From contig JAFAVK010000037.1 of the NCBI GenBank assembly GCA_019242475.1, forward strand, positions 1-50,605: a DNA stretch of 50,605 nt. The letters are read 5' to 3'. The notes beneath the pieces were generated by a model. The model ran no database searches, was not told the origin of the DNA, and saw nothing but the letters and a program-made list of their open reading frames with translations. The DNA comes from Acidobacteriota bacterium (GTDB lineage Bacteria > Acidobacteriota > Blastocatellia > Pyrinomonadales > Pyrinomonadaceae). This document shows, in pieces, positions 38,281 through 50,474 of the stretch (position 1 is its first letter; each line of letters starts with the position of its first letter). A program made the translations under genes and the position numbers.

Positions 38281-39631
38281 CGGTTTCCGCGTTGCGTTCG
38301 AGCGCGCCGAGCGCCGCGTGGGAGGGGGCCGGCTCGCTCTCGTCGGGCCGCGCGCGCGGCTCGACCTTCTGTTCGATGAGTTCGAGGATGGCCTCGGGGG
38401 GCTCGTCGCCGAGGGCGCGGCGCTTGGCTTCGAGCACCAGCTCGGCCATCTCGCGCGCGCGGTCTCTGTACCGGTTGTCGCGCGCGATGAGGTCTTCGAC
38501 GATCCGCCTTTCGCGGTGCGCGCGCGAGGTGTCGGCGTCCAGTCCCGCGGCGACGGCGTACTCGACGGGGACGCTCTGGTTCTTGAGCATGACGTGGAGC
38601 GCGCCCGTGTGTGCGAGAGCCTCCTCGCGCATCTTGCGCATGTCGAGCAGCGAGTTCTTGAAGCCGAGGTGGCCGCGCAGGTTGATCTCGACGATGGGCG
38701 CCGGCCCGTCCGACTCGGGGTCGTGCGGCGTCAACTCGTTCCTGACCTTCTCCATCAAGCGCTCGTAGACTTCCGCCTGGTCTACGGCGCCGGAGACATC
38801 GACCGTCACTCTATCGAACGGGCGCTGGACGTAGTCTTTGATGAAGGTCGCCTTGACCGCGCGTTCGTCATCAACTTCGACGAGGTAGAGGCCGCGCTCC
38901 TCGCGGTACTCGTCGATGGAGCAGGCTTCGAGCGAGCCGGGGTTGAAGGCCCAGTTATCAATCTCAAACTTTTTGTGCGTGTGGCCGAGCGCGACGTAAT
39001 CGACGAGCGTGCGCAGCTCCTTCAACTTCTCGACGGAGAGCGCGGGGATGGGCCGGTTGAGTTGGCCTTCCACGTCCGTGTGGAGCAGGAGGATGTGGAA
39101 GAGACCCTCGCCGCGCGCGGCGCGCAAGGATTCGGCGAGCATCGGCATCGCGGCGTTGGCCGAGGTGCCGTACCAGTGCGTGCCGAAGATGCGCGCGCCC
39201 TTGATGTCAACGTAGGAGCCGGTGCGCGACTCCTCGTCCCACGGCACCATCTGCCAGGGCAAAGCGTTCTCTTCGGTCTCCTCGGCGCGCGCGGGCTCCA
39301 GGAGGATGAAGAAGCCGGCCTGCGAGAAAGAGCGCATCCAGCTGTAGTCGGAGACGGCGTCGCGGCGGTCGTGGTTGCCCTCGATGGCGACGACGGGGAT
39401 GCGTTTGTCTCTGAGGAGTTGGAGGCCCGCGAGCGCGTGGTTCATCGTCTGCGGGTCGATGTTGCGGCGGTCGAAGAAGTCGCCCGCGATGAGGACGAAG
39501 TCAACTTCGTTAGGCAGCGCGTGATTCTGAATCACGTCGTACCAGCTCCGGAAGAAGTCCTTCGTCCGCTCTTCGAGGTTGTACCGCCGGCACCCGAGGT
39601 GCACGTCCGACATGTGTAAAAACTTAATCAT
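38258..39631 (-). CDS. SbcD/Mre11-like metallophosphoesterase (DNA repair exonuclease)
   Basis: 457 residues. All calcineurin-type phosphoesterase motifs: DVHLG, GDFFDRR, GNHDRRD, LLHTDVEG and GHTHKK, in the Mre11/SbcD order, then a capping domain and a charged helical C-terminus. Normally works with an SbcC/Rad50 ATPase, which is not in the window. Closest named relatives are SbcD or YhaO-type nucleases; the choice is not settled here. The final residues ERSEVRG come from a repeat arm. A lone TATAAT on the minus strand (39700-39705) may be its -10 element. Confidence 0.9.
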   Translation of the reverse strand: MIKFLHMSDVHLGCRRYNLEERTKDFFRSWYDVIQNHALPNEVDFVLIAGDFFDRRNIDPQTMNHALAGLQLLRDKRIPVVAIEGNHDRRDAVSDYSWMRSFSQAGFFILLEPARAEETEENALPWQMVPWDEESRTGSYVDIKGARIFGTHWYGTSANAAMPMLAESLRAARGEGLFHILLLHTDVEGQLNRPIPALSVEKLKELRTLVDYVALGHTHKKFEIDNWAFNPGSLEACSIDEYREERGLYLVEVDDERAVKATFIKDYVQRPFDRVTVDVSGAVDQAEVYERLMEKVRNELTPHDPESDGPAPIVEINLRGHLGFKNSLLDMRKMREEALAHTGALHVMLKNQSVPVEYAVAAGLDADTSRAHRERRIVEDLIARDNRYRDRAREMAELVLEAKRRALGDEPPEAILELIEQKVEPRARPDESEPAPSHAALGALERNAETERSEVRG

Positions 39632-39714
39632 CCGATACGACTCTGGGCCTGCTGAACTACCGATAAGGGCGGCTCTTAAACGTCTCTCTTGTAGGGGGCA
39701 TTATACGACAGACG

Positions 39715-39766
39715 AATGATGAATGATGAGTGATGAATGATGAATATGACGACCCTGCGGTATTCA

Positions 39767-39785
<19 letters not shown>
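39715..39785. repeat. TGATGAA palindrome
   Basis: Left arm 39715-39746, right arm 39761-39785 (one unit shorter). The right arm encodes the C-terminal MMSDE and stop codon (39767-39769) of the minus-strand galK. Confidence 0.92.
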
Positions 39786-40936
<1,151 letters not shown>

Positions 40937-41139
40937 CTGCTCTCGTTCCCTTCGCATGGTTGGGGTGTTGCCCGGGGTGGGATTCTAACACCGCCGCGCC
41001 CGCCGCGAAGTGGGGCGCGATTCTATTTGCGGTCGGGCCGATAAAATATTAGAGTCCGTGGAAAAACCTCCGGCGAGTTCGGGTATGAAGTGTGAGGGGG
41101 CGGGCCTCTCACTCGCGCGGGGCTTCGGAGCGTGAACGG

Positions 41140-41901
41140 ATGATTCTTGACGCATTCAGGCTGGACGGCAAGGCGGCGCTCGTGACGGGTGCCTCGGCGG
41201 GGCTGGGCGCGGCCGTCGCGACGGCGCTGGCGGAGGCGGGCGCCGACGTGGCCTGCCACGGCAACTCGCGCAGCCCCGAGGCGACCTGCGAGGCGGTCGT
41301 GCACGCGGGCCGTCGCGCGCTCCCGTTGGTCGGCGACCTCTCGGACAGAGAGGTGCCGCGCCGCCTGGTCGAGCAGACGTTGAACGAGTTCGGGCGGCTC
41401 GACATCCTCGTCAACAACGCGGGCATCATCCGCCGCTCGCCCACGGTCGATTACTCCGAAGACGACTGGGCCGCGGTCATCGAGGTCAACCTCAACGCCG
41501 TCTTCCGCCTCTCGCAGCTCGCCGGCCGCCACATGGTCGAAAGGGGCTCGGGCAAGATCGTCAACGTCGCTTCCCTTCTCTCCTTTCAAGGCGGCTTGAC
41601 AGTGCCGGCCTACGCCGCGTCGAAGGGCGGCGTGGCGCAGTTGACGAAGGCGCTCGCCAACGAGTGGGCGTCCAAAGGCGTCAACGTCAACGCCATCGCG
41701 CCGGGCTACATGCGCACCGACAACACGGCGGCTTTGCAAAAGGACGAGACGCGAAACCGCCAGATACTCGAACGCATCCCGGCCGGCCGCTGGGGCGAGC
41801 CGAAGGACTTGGCGGGCGCGGCCGTCTTCCTCGCCGCGCCGGCGAGCGACTACGTCAACGGCCACGTCCTCGTCGTGGACGGCGGCTGGTTGGGAAGGTA
41901 A
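41140..41901 (+). CDS. kduD: 2-dehydro-3-deoxy-D-gluconate 5-dehydrogenase (KduD-type SDR)
   Basis: NAD-dependent short-chain dehydrogenase acting in pectin/uronate catabolism, interconverting 2,5-diketo-3-deoxygluconate and 2-keto-3-deoxygluconate. 253 residues from the ATG at 41140, with GGAG 9 nt upstream; an upstream in-frame extension has no support. Cofactor motif [12 protein letters not shown], catalytic Ser in [10 protein letters not shown] and Y-x3-K (AYAASKGG), and the KduD-like segments [19 protein letters not shown] and [12 protein letters not shown]. The neighbouring genes do not include kduI. Followed 2 nt later by manA, so an operon is likely. Confidence 0.88.
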   Translation: MILDAFRLDGKAALVTGASAGLGAAVATALAEAGADVACHGNSRSPEATCEAVVHAGRRALPLVGDLSDREVPRRLVEQTLNEFGRLDILVNNAGIIRRSPTVDYSEDDWAAVIEVNLNAVFRLSQLAGRHMVERGSGKIVNVASLLSFQGGLTVPAYAASKGGVAQLTKALANEWASKGVNVNAIAPGYMRTDNTAALQKDETRNRQILERIPAGRWGEPKDLAGAAVFLAAPASDYVNGHVLVVDGGWLGR

Positions 41902-41903
41902 GG

Positions 41904-42887
41904 ATGACGACGCTGACGCAGAAACTCTTCCTCCTTGAGCCGCAGTACCGCGAGCGCGTGTGGGGCGGGCAGCGTCTGAAGGCGGCCGAGCCGCCGGTGG
42001 GCGAGGCGTGGGTCGCGTTCGGGGAGAGCTGCGTCCGCGCGGGGGAGCAGGCGGGGCGCACCGTCGCGGAGTTGGCGGCGGAGTACGGCGAAGATTTGCT
42101 CGGGCGCTGTGTGTTCGAGTCTTACGGGACGCGCTTTCCCCTGCTCGTCAAGCTGCTCGACTGCGCCGACTGGCTGTCGGTGCAAGTCCACCCGGACGAC
42201 GAGCAGGCACGGCGTTTGGTCGGCGAGGGGGAGTTCGGCAAGACCGAGGCGTGGCACTTCATCGAGGCCGAGCCGGGCGCGACCATCTACGCGGGAATCA
42301 AAGCGGGGGTGAGGCAGGAAGAGTTAGAGGAAGCGATACGGACGGGGCGCGTGCTCGAAGTGGCGGAGCGCCTGGAGGTCAAAGCGGGCGAGACGGTCTA
42401 CATCCCGGCGGGCACTTTGCACGCGCTCGGGCCGGGGCTGCTGCTCTACGAGGTGCAGCAGGCGAGCGACACGACCTACCGCGTCTACGACTGGGACAGG
42501 CCGGCCTCCGCCGGAAGGAGGCTGCACGTCGAGGAGTCGGTCGAGGTCACAGACCCGCGCAAGGGCGCCGCCGTCCGCCCGACTCCGAGGCTCGAAGGAA
42601 CGGCAGCTCATACAGCTCTCGCCTGCCCTTACTTCGAATTGGAAGTGATAAGCCTCGGCGAAGACGCGTTGGACGCGGACACAAGGGGCGAGACGTTCCA
42701 CCTCCTGACCGTGACGGAAGGCGAAGCAGAACTCTCATGCGACGAAGAGGCCGTGCGCCTCTGCAAGTATGAGACGGCGCTCGTCGCGGGCGGCGCGGGC
42801 GCGTACCGTCTGCGCGCCGGGGCGGGCGGCGCGCGGCTGCTGCGCTCGGTCGTCCCCGCGCGCTTAATCCACGGCTTGCCTGTATAA
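41904..42887 (+). CDS. manA: Mannose-6-phosphate isomerase, class I
   Basis: Interconverts mannose-6-phosphate and fructose-6-phosphate. 327 residues, zinc-cupin fold. Zinc-ligand region [19 protein letters not shown], and [12 protein letters not shown] are visible. Start ATG at 41904, 2 nt after the kduD stop, with GGGAAGG upstream inside kduD's end. The TAA stop is part of a TATAAT (42883-42888) that may serve as the -10 of fbp. Confidence 0.93.
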   Translation: MTTLTQKLFLLEPQYRERVWGGQRLKAAEPPVGEAWVAFGESCVRAGEQAGRTVAELAAEYGEDLLGRCVFESYGTRFPLLVKLLDCADWLSVQVHPDDEQARRLVGEGEFGKTEAWHFIEAEPGATIYAGIKAGVRQEELEEAIRTGRVLEVAERLEVKAGETVYIPAGTLHALGPGLLLYEVQQASDTTYRVYDWDRPASAGRRLHVEESVEVTDPRKGAAVRPTPRLEGTAAHTALACPYFELEVISLGEDALDADTRGETFHLLTVTEGEAELSCDEEAVRLCKYETALVAGGAGAYRLRAGAGGARLLRSVVPARLIHGLPV

Positions 42888-42888
42888 T
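42883..42888 (+). promoter_or_regulatory. Possible -10 element of fbp, overlapping the manA stop
   Basis: Perfect TATAAT in GC-rich sequence, 62 nt before the fbp ATG. No good -35 at the usual distance. Its TAA is the manA stop codon. Confidence 0.4.
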
Positions 42889-42949
42889 CGTTCGCGCACC
42901 CTCTTGCTCTAACATTCCCCCGAGACCCGGCGCCGAAAGACTACAGACG

Positions 42950-43939
42950 ATGATCACCACCTTCCAGCAGCACGTCCTGCACGAGCAGCAGCGCTTCCCG
43001 GGGGCGACGACTGAATTCTCCTGGCTCGTCTCCGGCATTACGCTCGCCACGAAGATGATCGAGTCGCAGGTGCGGCGCGCGGGCCTCACCAACATCCTCG
43101 GCTCGCACGGCGAGGTCAACGTGCAGGGCGAGGTGCAGCAGAAGCTCGACGTCTACGCCAACGAGGCGCTCATCCACTGCCTAAGCTTGCGCGAGAGCAT
43201 CGGCATCATCGCCAGCGAGGAGAACGAAGAACCCCTGGTGCTCCGGCACGACTCGCCCGCGTCCAAGTACGCCATCGTCTTCGACCCGCTCGACGGCTCC
43301 TCAAATATCGACGTGGCCGTCACCATCGGGACGACCTTCGCCATCTTCCGACGTCCCGACGGGGACAAGGCCGGCGCCCCGTTGGAGTGGGTGCTCCAGC
43401 CCGGGCGCAAACAGGTCGCGGCCGGCTACGTCGTCTACGGCTCTTCGACCGTGCTCGTCTACAGCGCGGGCAACGGCGTCCACACCTTCACCCTCGACCC
43501 ACTCGTCGGCTCTTACATCCTGACGAAGGAGAACCTGCGGATGCCCGAGCGCGGCAGCTACTACTCGATCAACGAGTCGTACTGCGACCGCTGGCCCGGG
43601 GTCTACGCGAAATATTTGAACCGCCTGAAGTCGGGCGAGATGGGGCGCCGCTACTCCTCGCGCTTCGTCGGCTCGATGGTCGCGGACTTCCACCGGACGC
43701 TTTTGCGCGGCGGCGTCTTCATCTACCCGCCGAACACGGATCACCCGGAGGGGAAGCTGCGGCTCCTGTACGAGGCCAACCCCGTCGCCTTCCTCGCCGA
43801 GCAGGCCGGCGGCTCGGCCAGCGACGGCCGGCAGCCGATTCTCGACATCCAGCCGCGCGACGTGCACCAGCGCACGCCGCTCGTCGTCGGAGGCCGCGCC
43901 GAGATGGAAGAGTTCGAGCGGTGCCTCGCGGAAGGCTGA
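42950..43939 (+). CDS. fbp: Class I fructose-1,6-bisphosphatase
   Basis: Removes the 1-phosphate from fructose-1,6-bisphosphate in gluconeogenesis. 329 residues. Metal-site motif FDPLDGSSNIDV, upstream ASEENEEP, and the later KYLNRLKSGEMGRRYSS-type segment followed by RGGVFIYPPN. N-terminus FQQHVLHEQQRFPG is typical of the family. Together with fbaB (6859) it supports gluconeogenic capacity. The 3' end is followed by an AT-rich heptamer repeat. Confidence 0.95.
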   Translation: MITTFQQHVLHEQQRFPGATTEFSWLVSGITLATKMIESQVRRAGLTNILGSHGEVNVQGEVQQKLDVYANEALIHCLSLRESIGIIASEENEEPLVLRHDSPASKYAIVFDPLDGSSNIDVAVTIGTTFAIFRRPDGDKAGAPLEWVLQPGRKQVAAGYVVYGSSTVLVYSAGNGVHTFTLDPLVGSYILTKENLRMPERGSYYSINESYCDRWPGVYAKYLNRLKSGEMGRRYSSRFVGSMVADFHRTLLRGGVFIYPPNTDHPEGKLRLLYEANPVAFLAEQAGGSASDGRQPILDIQPRDVHQRTPLVVGGRAEMEEFERCLAEG

Positions 43940-43948
43940 AGGCTTTAA

Positions 43949-43980
43949 CAATTTGCAATTTCAAATTTCAAATTTGAAAT
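43949..43980. repeat. AT-rich heptamer repeat with palindrome (AATTTCA family)
   Basis: Four 7-nt units with a small remainder (CAATTTG, CAATTTC, AAATTTC, AAATTTG), the last part forming the perfect palindrome ATTTCAAATTTGAAAT (43965-43980). The same heptamer period as the longer palindromes, but a single short copy. It lies 10 nt from the next ATG. Confidence 0.85.
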
Positions 43981-43989
43981 CCTGAAGAG

Positions 43990-45037
<1,048 letters not shown>

Positions 45038-45045
<8 letters not shown>

Positions 45046-46327
45046 GCGCGCCCGGCGTTCGAAGCTCCTGAGGTCGGCGCTCTGCCTGCTGCTCCTGGCG
45101 CCGTGCGCGGCGCGCGCGCAGACGCAGGGCCAGACCGAGGAGCCGCCGCGGCTCAAGCGCGAGTTCGGGTCGAGCCTCAAACAACTGAAGTGGGACGACG
45201 AGCGGCAGAGGGCGGTCGAAGTCAGGCGGGACGACTCGCAGCCGGGCGAGGGCGAAGAGGGGGATGAAGTCGTTCGGGTCGAGACTTCGCTCGTCGTCTG
45301 CGACGTGCTCGTGCTCGACCCGAAGGGCAAGACCGTCTCGGGGCTGAAGCGCGAGGACTTCCTCGTCACAGAGGACGGCCGTGCGCAGGAGGTCGGCGTC
45401 TTCGCGCTCGGCGACAGCGCGAACGTGCCGCGCTCCATCGTCCTCGTCATCGACTACAGCCGCAGCATGCAGCCCTTCCTCAAGAACAGCCTGGAGGCCG
45501 CCGAGACGCTGGTCTCGCAACTCGGCCCGCGCGACCGGATGGCCCTCGTCACCGACGACGTGGAGCTGGTGGCGGACTTCACGCGCGACAAGGCGCAGCT
45601 CAAAGAGAGGCTGGAGTGGCTGAAGCAGCGCGCGACCCAGGGCGGGAGCCCGAGGGAGAAACACTTCGGCCGCAGCCGCCAGTACAGCGCGCTGATGGCG
45701 ACGCTGCGCGAGCTGTTCGACGCGGAGGACACGCGCCCCATCGTCATCTTCCAGACCGACGGCGACGAGCTGGCTGCGCTGCACGACTCGCCCCTCACCC
45801 CGTCCATGCCGACCGGCGTGACGCCCGATGCATTCATAGCCGCGCTCAAAGCGACGCAGAGGGAGTTCAGCATCGCGGACGTTTTCAGGGAGGCCGAGCG
45901 CTCGCGCGCGACCGTCTACACGGTCATCCCCGGCATCCGCCTCATCGGGCTCAAGCCGGGCGAGGAGAAGGAGAAGGTCAACGCCCTGCGCCGCGAGCTG
46001 TCTAAGGATCGCGCGGCCGGCAGCCCTTACGTGCAGGCGTTCGAGAACTGGGTTCAAGACACCGTCCGCGTGACGCCGCCGCAGCAGACCGCGCTCTACG
46101 GGCTTTCGAAGCTGACGGGCGGCTGGACGAGCTTTCTCGAAAAGCCCGAGCAGGCGGCGGGCATCTACGCCGACATCTTCTCGGACATCGGCCGCCGCTA
46201 CGTCGTCGGTTTCTACCCGTCGAACAAGGAGCGCGACGGCAAGCGCCGCCGCGTGCAGATCGAGGTGCGCGGACACCCCGAGTACACGGTCTGGGGGCGC
46301 AAGTCCTACTACGCGCCGGGGCCTTGA
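45038..46327 (+). CDS. Secreted VWFA-related acidobacterial protein
   Basis: 429 residues from the ATG at 45038; the reading frame upstream is a shadow of the IMPase gene. Signal peptide ([19 protein letters not shown]). The VWA domain MIDAS is VIDYSRSM (D-x-S-x-S). This matches the 'VWFA-related domain' family characteristic of Acidobacteriota (TIGR03436 by description). Exported; role unknown, possibly adhesion or protein interaction. Translationally coupled to the upstream phosphatase. Confidence 0.9.
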
Positions 46328-47812
46328 GTGGAGAGGACGAACGTGCAGACGGACGGCATCGAACAGGGCTCGACACGTGGACTGGCGGACACGGCGGACT
46401 TCGTCCGCATGGTCAGGCGTCTGCTCGCGGGCGAGTCGCGCTCGACGAGCGTGCTCTTCGAGGGCGGCGGGGATGTCTTCGTTACGCGCGCGCCCGGCCG
46501 CCTCGATTTGATGGGCGGCATCGCCGACTACTCCGGCTCGCTCGTCCTTGAGCTGCCCATCGCCGCGGCCACGCACGCCGCGTTGCAACTCCGGCCGCAG
46601 AAGACAATCGTCGTCGTCAGCCTGCCGCCCACCGACGAGGGGCGCGAGCGCATGTTCGAGATGCCGCTCGAAGAGTTGTATGACGATTCGGGCAGGCCGC
46701 TCGAATACGCCGAGGCCGCGCGCTACTTCAAACGCAGGGGGGACTGGGCCGCGTACGTCGCGGGCGCCTTCCACGTCCTCGCGCGCGAGCGCGGCGTCAG
46801 ATTTGAACAGGGCGCGCGCATCCTCATCCGCTCCGAGGTGCCCGAAGGCAAGGGCGTCAGCTCCTCAGCCGCGCTCGAAGTGGCGACGATGCAGGCCGTC
46901 TGCGCGGCCTACAAAATCGAACTCGACCCGAGGGAGACGGCCTTCCTCTGCCAGAAGGTCGAGAACCTCGTCGCCTGCGCGCCCTGCGGCGTGATGGATC
47001 AGATGACCTCGGCTTGCGGCGAGCGGGACGAGCTGCTGGCTCTGCTCTGCCAGCCCGGCGAGTTGCAGGGCACGGTCGCGCTGCCCCCCGAGCTTGAGGT
47101 GTGGGGCGTCGATTCCGGCATCAGGCATTCGGTCGGCGGCGCGGACTACGGCACGGTGCGGACGGCGGCCTTCATGGGCTACCGCATGATCGCGGAGATG
47201 GCCGGCCTGCGCGTGAGCGAGGCCGGGCGCGGGCACGTGACGGTTGAAGACCCGCAGTGGCGCGGCTACCTCGCCAACATCACGCCCGAGGAGTTCGAGG
47301 CGCGCTACGCTTCAAGCCTGCCGGCGCGCATGTCGGGCGCGGAGTTCCTCGAACGTTACCGTGGCATCACGGACACGGTGACGACGGTAGACCCCGCGCG
47401 CCACTACCACGTCCGGCAGGCGACGCAGCACCCCGTCAAAGAGCACGCGCGCGTCAGGCGCTTCGCAGAGATACTCTCGGGGCCGGACGCCGCCGCGCGC
47501 GCGGCCGAGTTGGGCGAGCTGATGTACAAGTCGCACAAGAGCTACTCGGCCTGCTGCCTCGGCTCGCCGGGCACGGACGAGCTGGTCAGGCTGGTGCGCG
47601 AGGCGGGAACGGAGTCGGGCCTCTACGGCGCGAAGATTACGGGCGGCGGCAGCGGCGGCACCGTCGCCGTCCTCGGCCGCAAGGGCGCGCGCGCCGCGGT
47701 CGAAGCGGTCGCCCGCGAGTACGAGCGCCGGACGGGTCACGCCCCGCTCATCATCTCCGGCTCCTCGCCGGGCGCGGCGGCATTTGGACATATAGTGATG
47801 AATGATGAGTGA
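46328..47812 (+). CDS. GHMP kinase, L-arabinokinase/galactokinase-like
   Basis: 494 residues from a GTG at 46328 (a GTG at 46343 is possible). [20 protein letters not shown] at residue about 60 matches the kinase part of plant L-arabinokinase (ARA1) rather than the galactokinase signature GRVNLIGEHTDYNGG. Other motifs: [38 protein letters not shown]. It should phosphorylate the C1 hydroxyl of a sugar. The next gene is galT, so a sugar-1-phosphate salvage route is plausible. The C-terminal VMNDE and stop come from a TGATGAA repeat. Confidence 0.82.
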   Translation: MERTNVQTDGIEQGSTRGLADTADFVRMVRRLLAGESRSTSVLFEGGGDVFVTRAPGRLDLMGGIADYSGSLVLELPIAAATHAALQLRPQKTIVVVSLPPTDEGRERMFEMPLEELYDDSGRPLEYAEAARYFKRRGDWAAYVAGAFHVLARERGVRFEQGARILIRSEVPEGKGVSSSAALEVATMQAVCAAYKIELDPRETAFLCQKVENLVACAPCGVMDQMTSACGERDELLALLCQPGELQGTVALPPELEVWGVDSGIRHSVGGADYGTVRTAAFMGYRMIAEMAGLRVSEAGRGHVTVEDPQWRGYLANITPEEFEARYASSLPARMSGAEFLERYRGITDTVTTVDPARHYHVRQATQHPVKEHARVRRFAEILSGPDAAARAAELGELMYKSHKSYSACCLGSPGTDELVRLVREAGTESGLYGAKITGGGSGGTVAVLGRKGARAAVEAVAREYERRTGHAPLIISGSSPGAAAFGHIVMNDE

Positions 47813-47856
47813 TGAGTGATGAATATCCCGACACGGCGATATTCATCACTCATCAC
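47795..47856. repeat. TGATGAA palindrome
   Basis: Left arm 47795-47826, right arm 47839-47856, 18 bp perfect core. Encodes the last residues and the stop of the upstream kinase, and leads into the shared ribosome-binding motif before galT. Confidence 0.92.
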
Positions 47857-47860
47857 TTCA

Positions 47861-47875
47861 GCGAACGGAGTGAGC
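47861..47875 (+). promoter_or_regulatory. Repeat-borne ribosome-binding motif before galT
   Basis: GCGAACGGAGTGAGC, identical to 2510-2524. GGAG (47867-47870) is 8 nt before the ATG at 47879. Confidence 0.75.
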
Positions 47876-47878
47876 AAA

Positions 47879-48907
47879 ATGGTCTGGGAAGAGCGCTGGC
47901 ACCCTCTGCGGGAGGAGTGGGTCATCGTCGCCGCCCACCGGCAGAACCGCCCGTGGTCGGGCGGCACCGTCGAGCATACGGGCGAGGAGGAGCCCGCCTA
48001 CGTCCCGGACTGCTACCTCTGCCCCGGCAACCTGCGCGTCAGCGGCGAGCGGAATCCCGACTACGCCTCCACCTTCGTCTTCGACAACGACATGCCCTGC
48101 GCCTCGCCCGACGCCCCGCGGGACTTAGAGAAGCCGCCGGGCATCTACCGCAACATGCCGGCCGAGGGGTTGGCCCGCGTCGTCTGCTACAGCCCGAACC
48201 ACTCGCTGACTCTGGCCGAGCTGGAAGTCCCGCAGGTGGACGAACTCCTCGCGGTCTGGCAGGAACAATATCGCGAACTTGGGAGCAGGCCCGAGGTCAA
48301 GCACGTGCTGATCTTCGAGAACAAGGGGGAGGCCGTCGGGGTGTCGAACCCGCACCCTCATTGTCAGATTTACGCCACCAACTTCGTCTTCAAGACGATT
48401 GAAACGGAGGCCCGGGCCTCACAGCGGCATTTGAAAGAGACGGGGCGCGTGCTCTTCCAGGACATCCTCGCGGCGGAGCGGGAGGACGGGCAGAGAATCA
48501 TCTACGAGAACGAACGCGCCATCGCCTTCCTGCCCTACTTCGCGCGCTACGCCTATGAGGTCTACGTCGCGCCGAAGCAGACCCGCCCCTCCATCGCGGC
48601 CTTAACTGACGAAGAGCGGCGGGACTTCGCCGAGGCGCTGCGGGCGGTGCTCATCAAGTTCGACAACCTGTGGCGGGTACCGTTCCCCTACGTGATGCCT
48701 TTGCACCAGGCGCCGACCGACGGGGGCGACTACCGAGGGTTCCACTTCCACGTCGAGTTCCACCCGCCGCTGCGGCGGCCGAACCTCTTGAAGTACCTGG
48801 CGGGGCCGGAGATCGGCGGGGGCAACTTCCTCTCCGACACCTCGCCCGAGGAGAAGGCCGCCGAGCTTCAGGCCGCCGCGGACGTGCATTACAAGAAGGC
48901 TCGTTGA
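47879..48907 (+). CDS. galT: Galactose-1-phosphate uridylyltransferase
   Basis: Transfers UMP from UDP-glucose to galactose-1-phosphate (or another sugar-1-phosphate). 342 residues from the ATG at 47879; an upstream in-frame ATG would translate through the palindrome and is rejected. Active-site HPHCQ in [12 protein letters not shown], zinc ligands CYLCPGN, and a later [10 protein letters not shown]. Located 67 nt after the GHMP kinase and 34 nt before xylB, so probably part of a sugar operon. Confidence 0.95.
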   Translation: MVWEERWHPLREEWVIVAAHRQNRPWSGGTVEHTGEEEPAYVPDCYLCPGNLRVSGERNPDYASTFVFDNDMPCASPDAPRDLEKPPGIYRNMPAEGLARVVCYSPNHSLTLAELEVPQVDELLAVWQEQYRELGSRPEVKHVLIFENKGEAVGVSNPHPHCQIYATNFVFKTIETEARASQRHLKETGRVLFQDILAAEREDGQRIIYENERAIAFLPYFARYAYEVYVAPKQTRPSIAALTDEERRDFAEALRAVLIKFDNLWRVPFPYVMPLHQAPTDGGDYRGFHFHVEFHPPLRRPNLLKYLAGPEIGGGNFLSDTSPEEKAAELQAAADVHYKKAR

Positions 48908-48941
48908 TGTCACACGAAAGGACGTTTGACGGAAGCGTCTC

Positions 48942-50450
48942 ATGAAGCTACTCGGGATTGACGTTGGGACGGGCGGGAGCCGCGCCCTCGTGGTTGACGA
49001 ACAGGGTCGCGTGGTCGCCTCCGCGACCGTGGAGCACGAGCCGTTCGCCTCGCCGCAGACGGGCTGGGCCGAGCAGGACGCGCACGACTGGTGGCGCGCG
49101 AGCGAGTCGGCCGTGCGCGAAGTTCTTCAAGCAGACGGCGTGCGCGCCGAGGATGTCGCCTGCGTCGGCCTCACGGGGCAGATGCACGGCGCGGTGCTGC
49201 TCGACGAAAGGGACGAGCCCCTGCGCCCGTCCATCATCTGGTGCGACGTGCGCACGCACGAGCAGTGTCGCGCTTTGACCGAGCAGGTCGGCGCCGAGCG
49301 GCTGATTCAGCTCGTGTCGAACCCCGCGCTCGAAGGCTTCACCTTGCCGAAGATGCTCTGGGTGCGCGAGCGCGAGCCGGAGGTTTGGGCGCGCGTGCGC
49401 GCGGTGCTGCTGCCGAAGGATTACGTGAGGCTCAGGCTGACGGGCGAGAAGGCGACCGACGTGGCCGACGCGTCGGGCACGCTCCTCTTCGATGTGACGC
49501 ACCGGAAGTGGTCGGACGAGATGCTGGAACTCGCGGGGCTCGACCGCGGCCTGCTCCCGCGCGCGTACGAGTCAACGGAGGTGACGGGGCGCGTCTCGGC
49601 CGAAGGCGCGCGGGCGACGGGCCTGCGCGAGGGGACGCCGGTCGTCGCGGGCGCGGGCGACCAGGCGGCGGGCGCGGTCGGCATGGGCATCGTCCGGCCG
49701 GGCGCCGTGAGCGCGACCATCGGCACCTCCGGCGTCGTCTTCGCCGCGACCGACCGGCCGGCGCTCGACCCTCGGGGTAGAGTCCACACCTTCTGCCACG
49801 CGGTGCCCGGGCGCTGGCACGTCATGGGCGTGACGCAGGGCGCGGGTCTCTCCTTGCGCTGGTTCCGTGACCAGTTCGGCGCGGGCGCGGACGACGGGCG
49901 CGACCCTTACGAGCGTCTGAGCGAGGAGGCCGCGACGGCGCCGCCGGGCGCGGACGGCGTGCTGTGGGCGCCGTACCTGATGGGCGAGCGCACGCCGCAC
50001 CTCGACCCGCACGCGCGCGCCGCGCTGCTGGGACTGAACGCGAGCCACAAGCGCGCGCACGTCGTCCGCGCCATCCTCGAAGGCGTCGCGTTCAGCTTGA
50101 GGGACACGTTCACCATCTTCAAGGAGATGGGCGTCCCGGTCGAGTCGGTACGGCTCGGCGGCGGCGGCGCGCGCTCGAAGGTGTGGCGGCAGATACAGGC
50201 GGACGTGTACGGGCGCGAGGTCGAGCTGGTCGAGGCCGACGAGGGCGCGGCCTACGGCGCGGCGCTGCTCGCGGGGGTGGGCGGCGGCGCCTGGGAGACG
50301 GTTGACGACGCGTGCGCCGCCGCGGTGCGCGTGCGCGAGCGGACGCCGCCGGACGCCGAAGGCAAGCGCGTCATGGACGAGCGTTATAAAATCTTCAGGG
50401 CAATCTACCCGGCGCTGCGCCGCATCGCCGAGGCGTCGGCCGGAGACTGA
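48942..50450 (+). CDS. xylB: Xylulokinase
   Basis: Phosphorylates D-xylulose to xylulose-5-phosphate (pentose phosphate entry). 502 residues, FGGY family: N-terminal GIDVGTGGSRALVVD, GLTGQMHGAVLLD, EGFTLPKMLWVRE and GTSGVVFAATDRP. Followed by xylA, so the pair covers xylose isomerisation and phosphorylation. Start ATG at 48942 follows an end-of-galT gap of 34 nt with AAGGACG. Confidence 0.93.
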   Translation: MKLLGIDVGTGGSRALVVDEQGRVVASATVEHEPFASPQTGWAEQDAHDWWRASESAVREVLQADGVRAEDVACVGLTGQMHGAVLLDERDEPLRPSIIWCDVRTHEQCRALTEQVGAERLIQLVSNPALEGFTLPKMLWVREREPEVWARVRAVLLPKDYVRLRLTGEKATDVADASGTLLFDVTHRKWSDEMLELAGLDRGLLPRAYESTEVTGRVSAEGARATGLREGTPVVAGAGDQAAGAVGMGIVRPGAVSATIGTSGVVFAATDRPALDPRGRVHTFCHAVPGRWHVMGVTQGAGLSLRWFRDQFGAGADDGRDPYERLSEEAATAPPGADGVLWAPYLMGERTPHLDPHARAALLGLNASHKRAHVVRAILEGVAFSLRDTFTIFKEMGVPVESVRLGGGGARSKVWRQIQADVYGREVELVEADEGAAYGAALLAGVGGGAWETVDDACAAAVRVRERTPPDAEGKRVMDERYKIFRAIYPALRRIAEASAGD

Positions 50451-50474
50451 CAAGGAGAAAGGGAGATTCAGACG

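Noticed and set aside
47816..47878. Upstream start for galT within the TGATGAA palindrome
   Set aside because: The 21 extra codons translate the repeat; the ATG at 47879 has a well-spaced GGAG and fits the family start.
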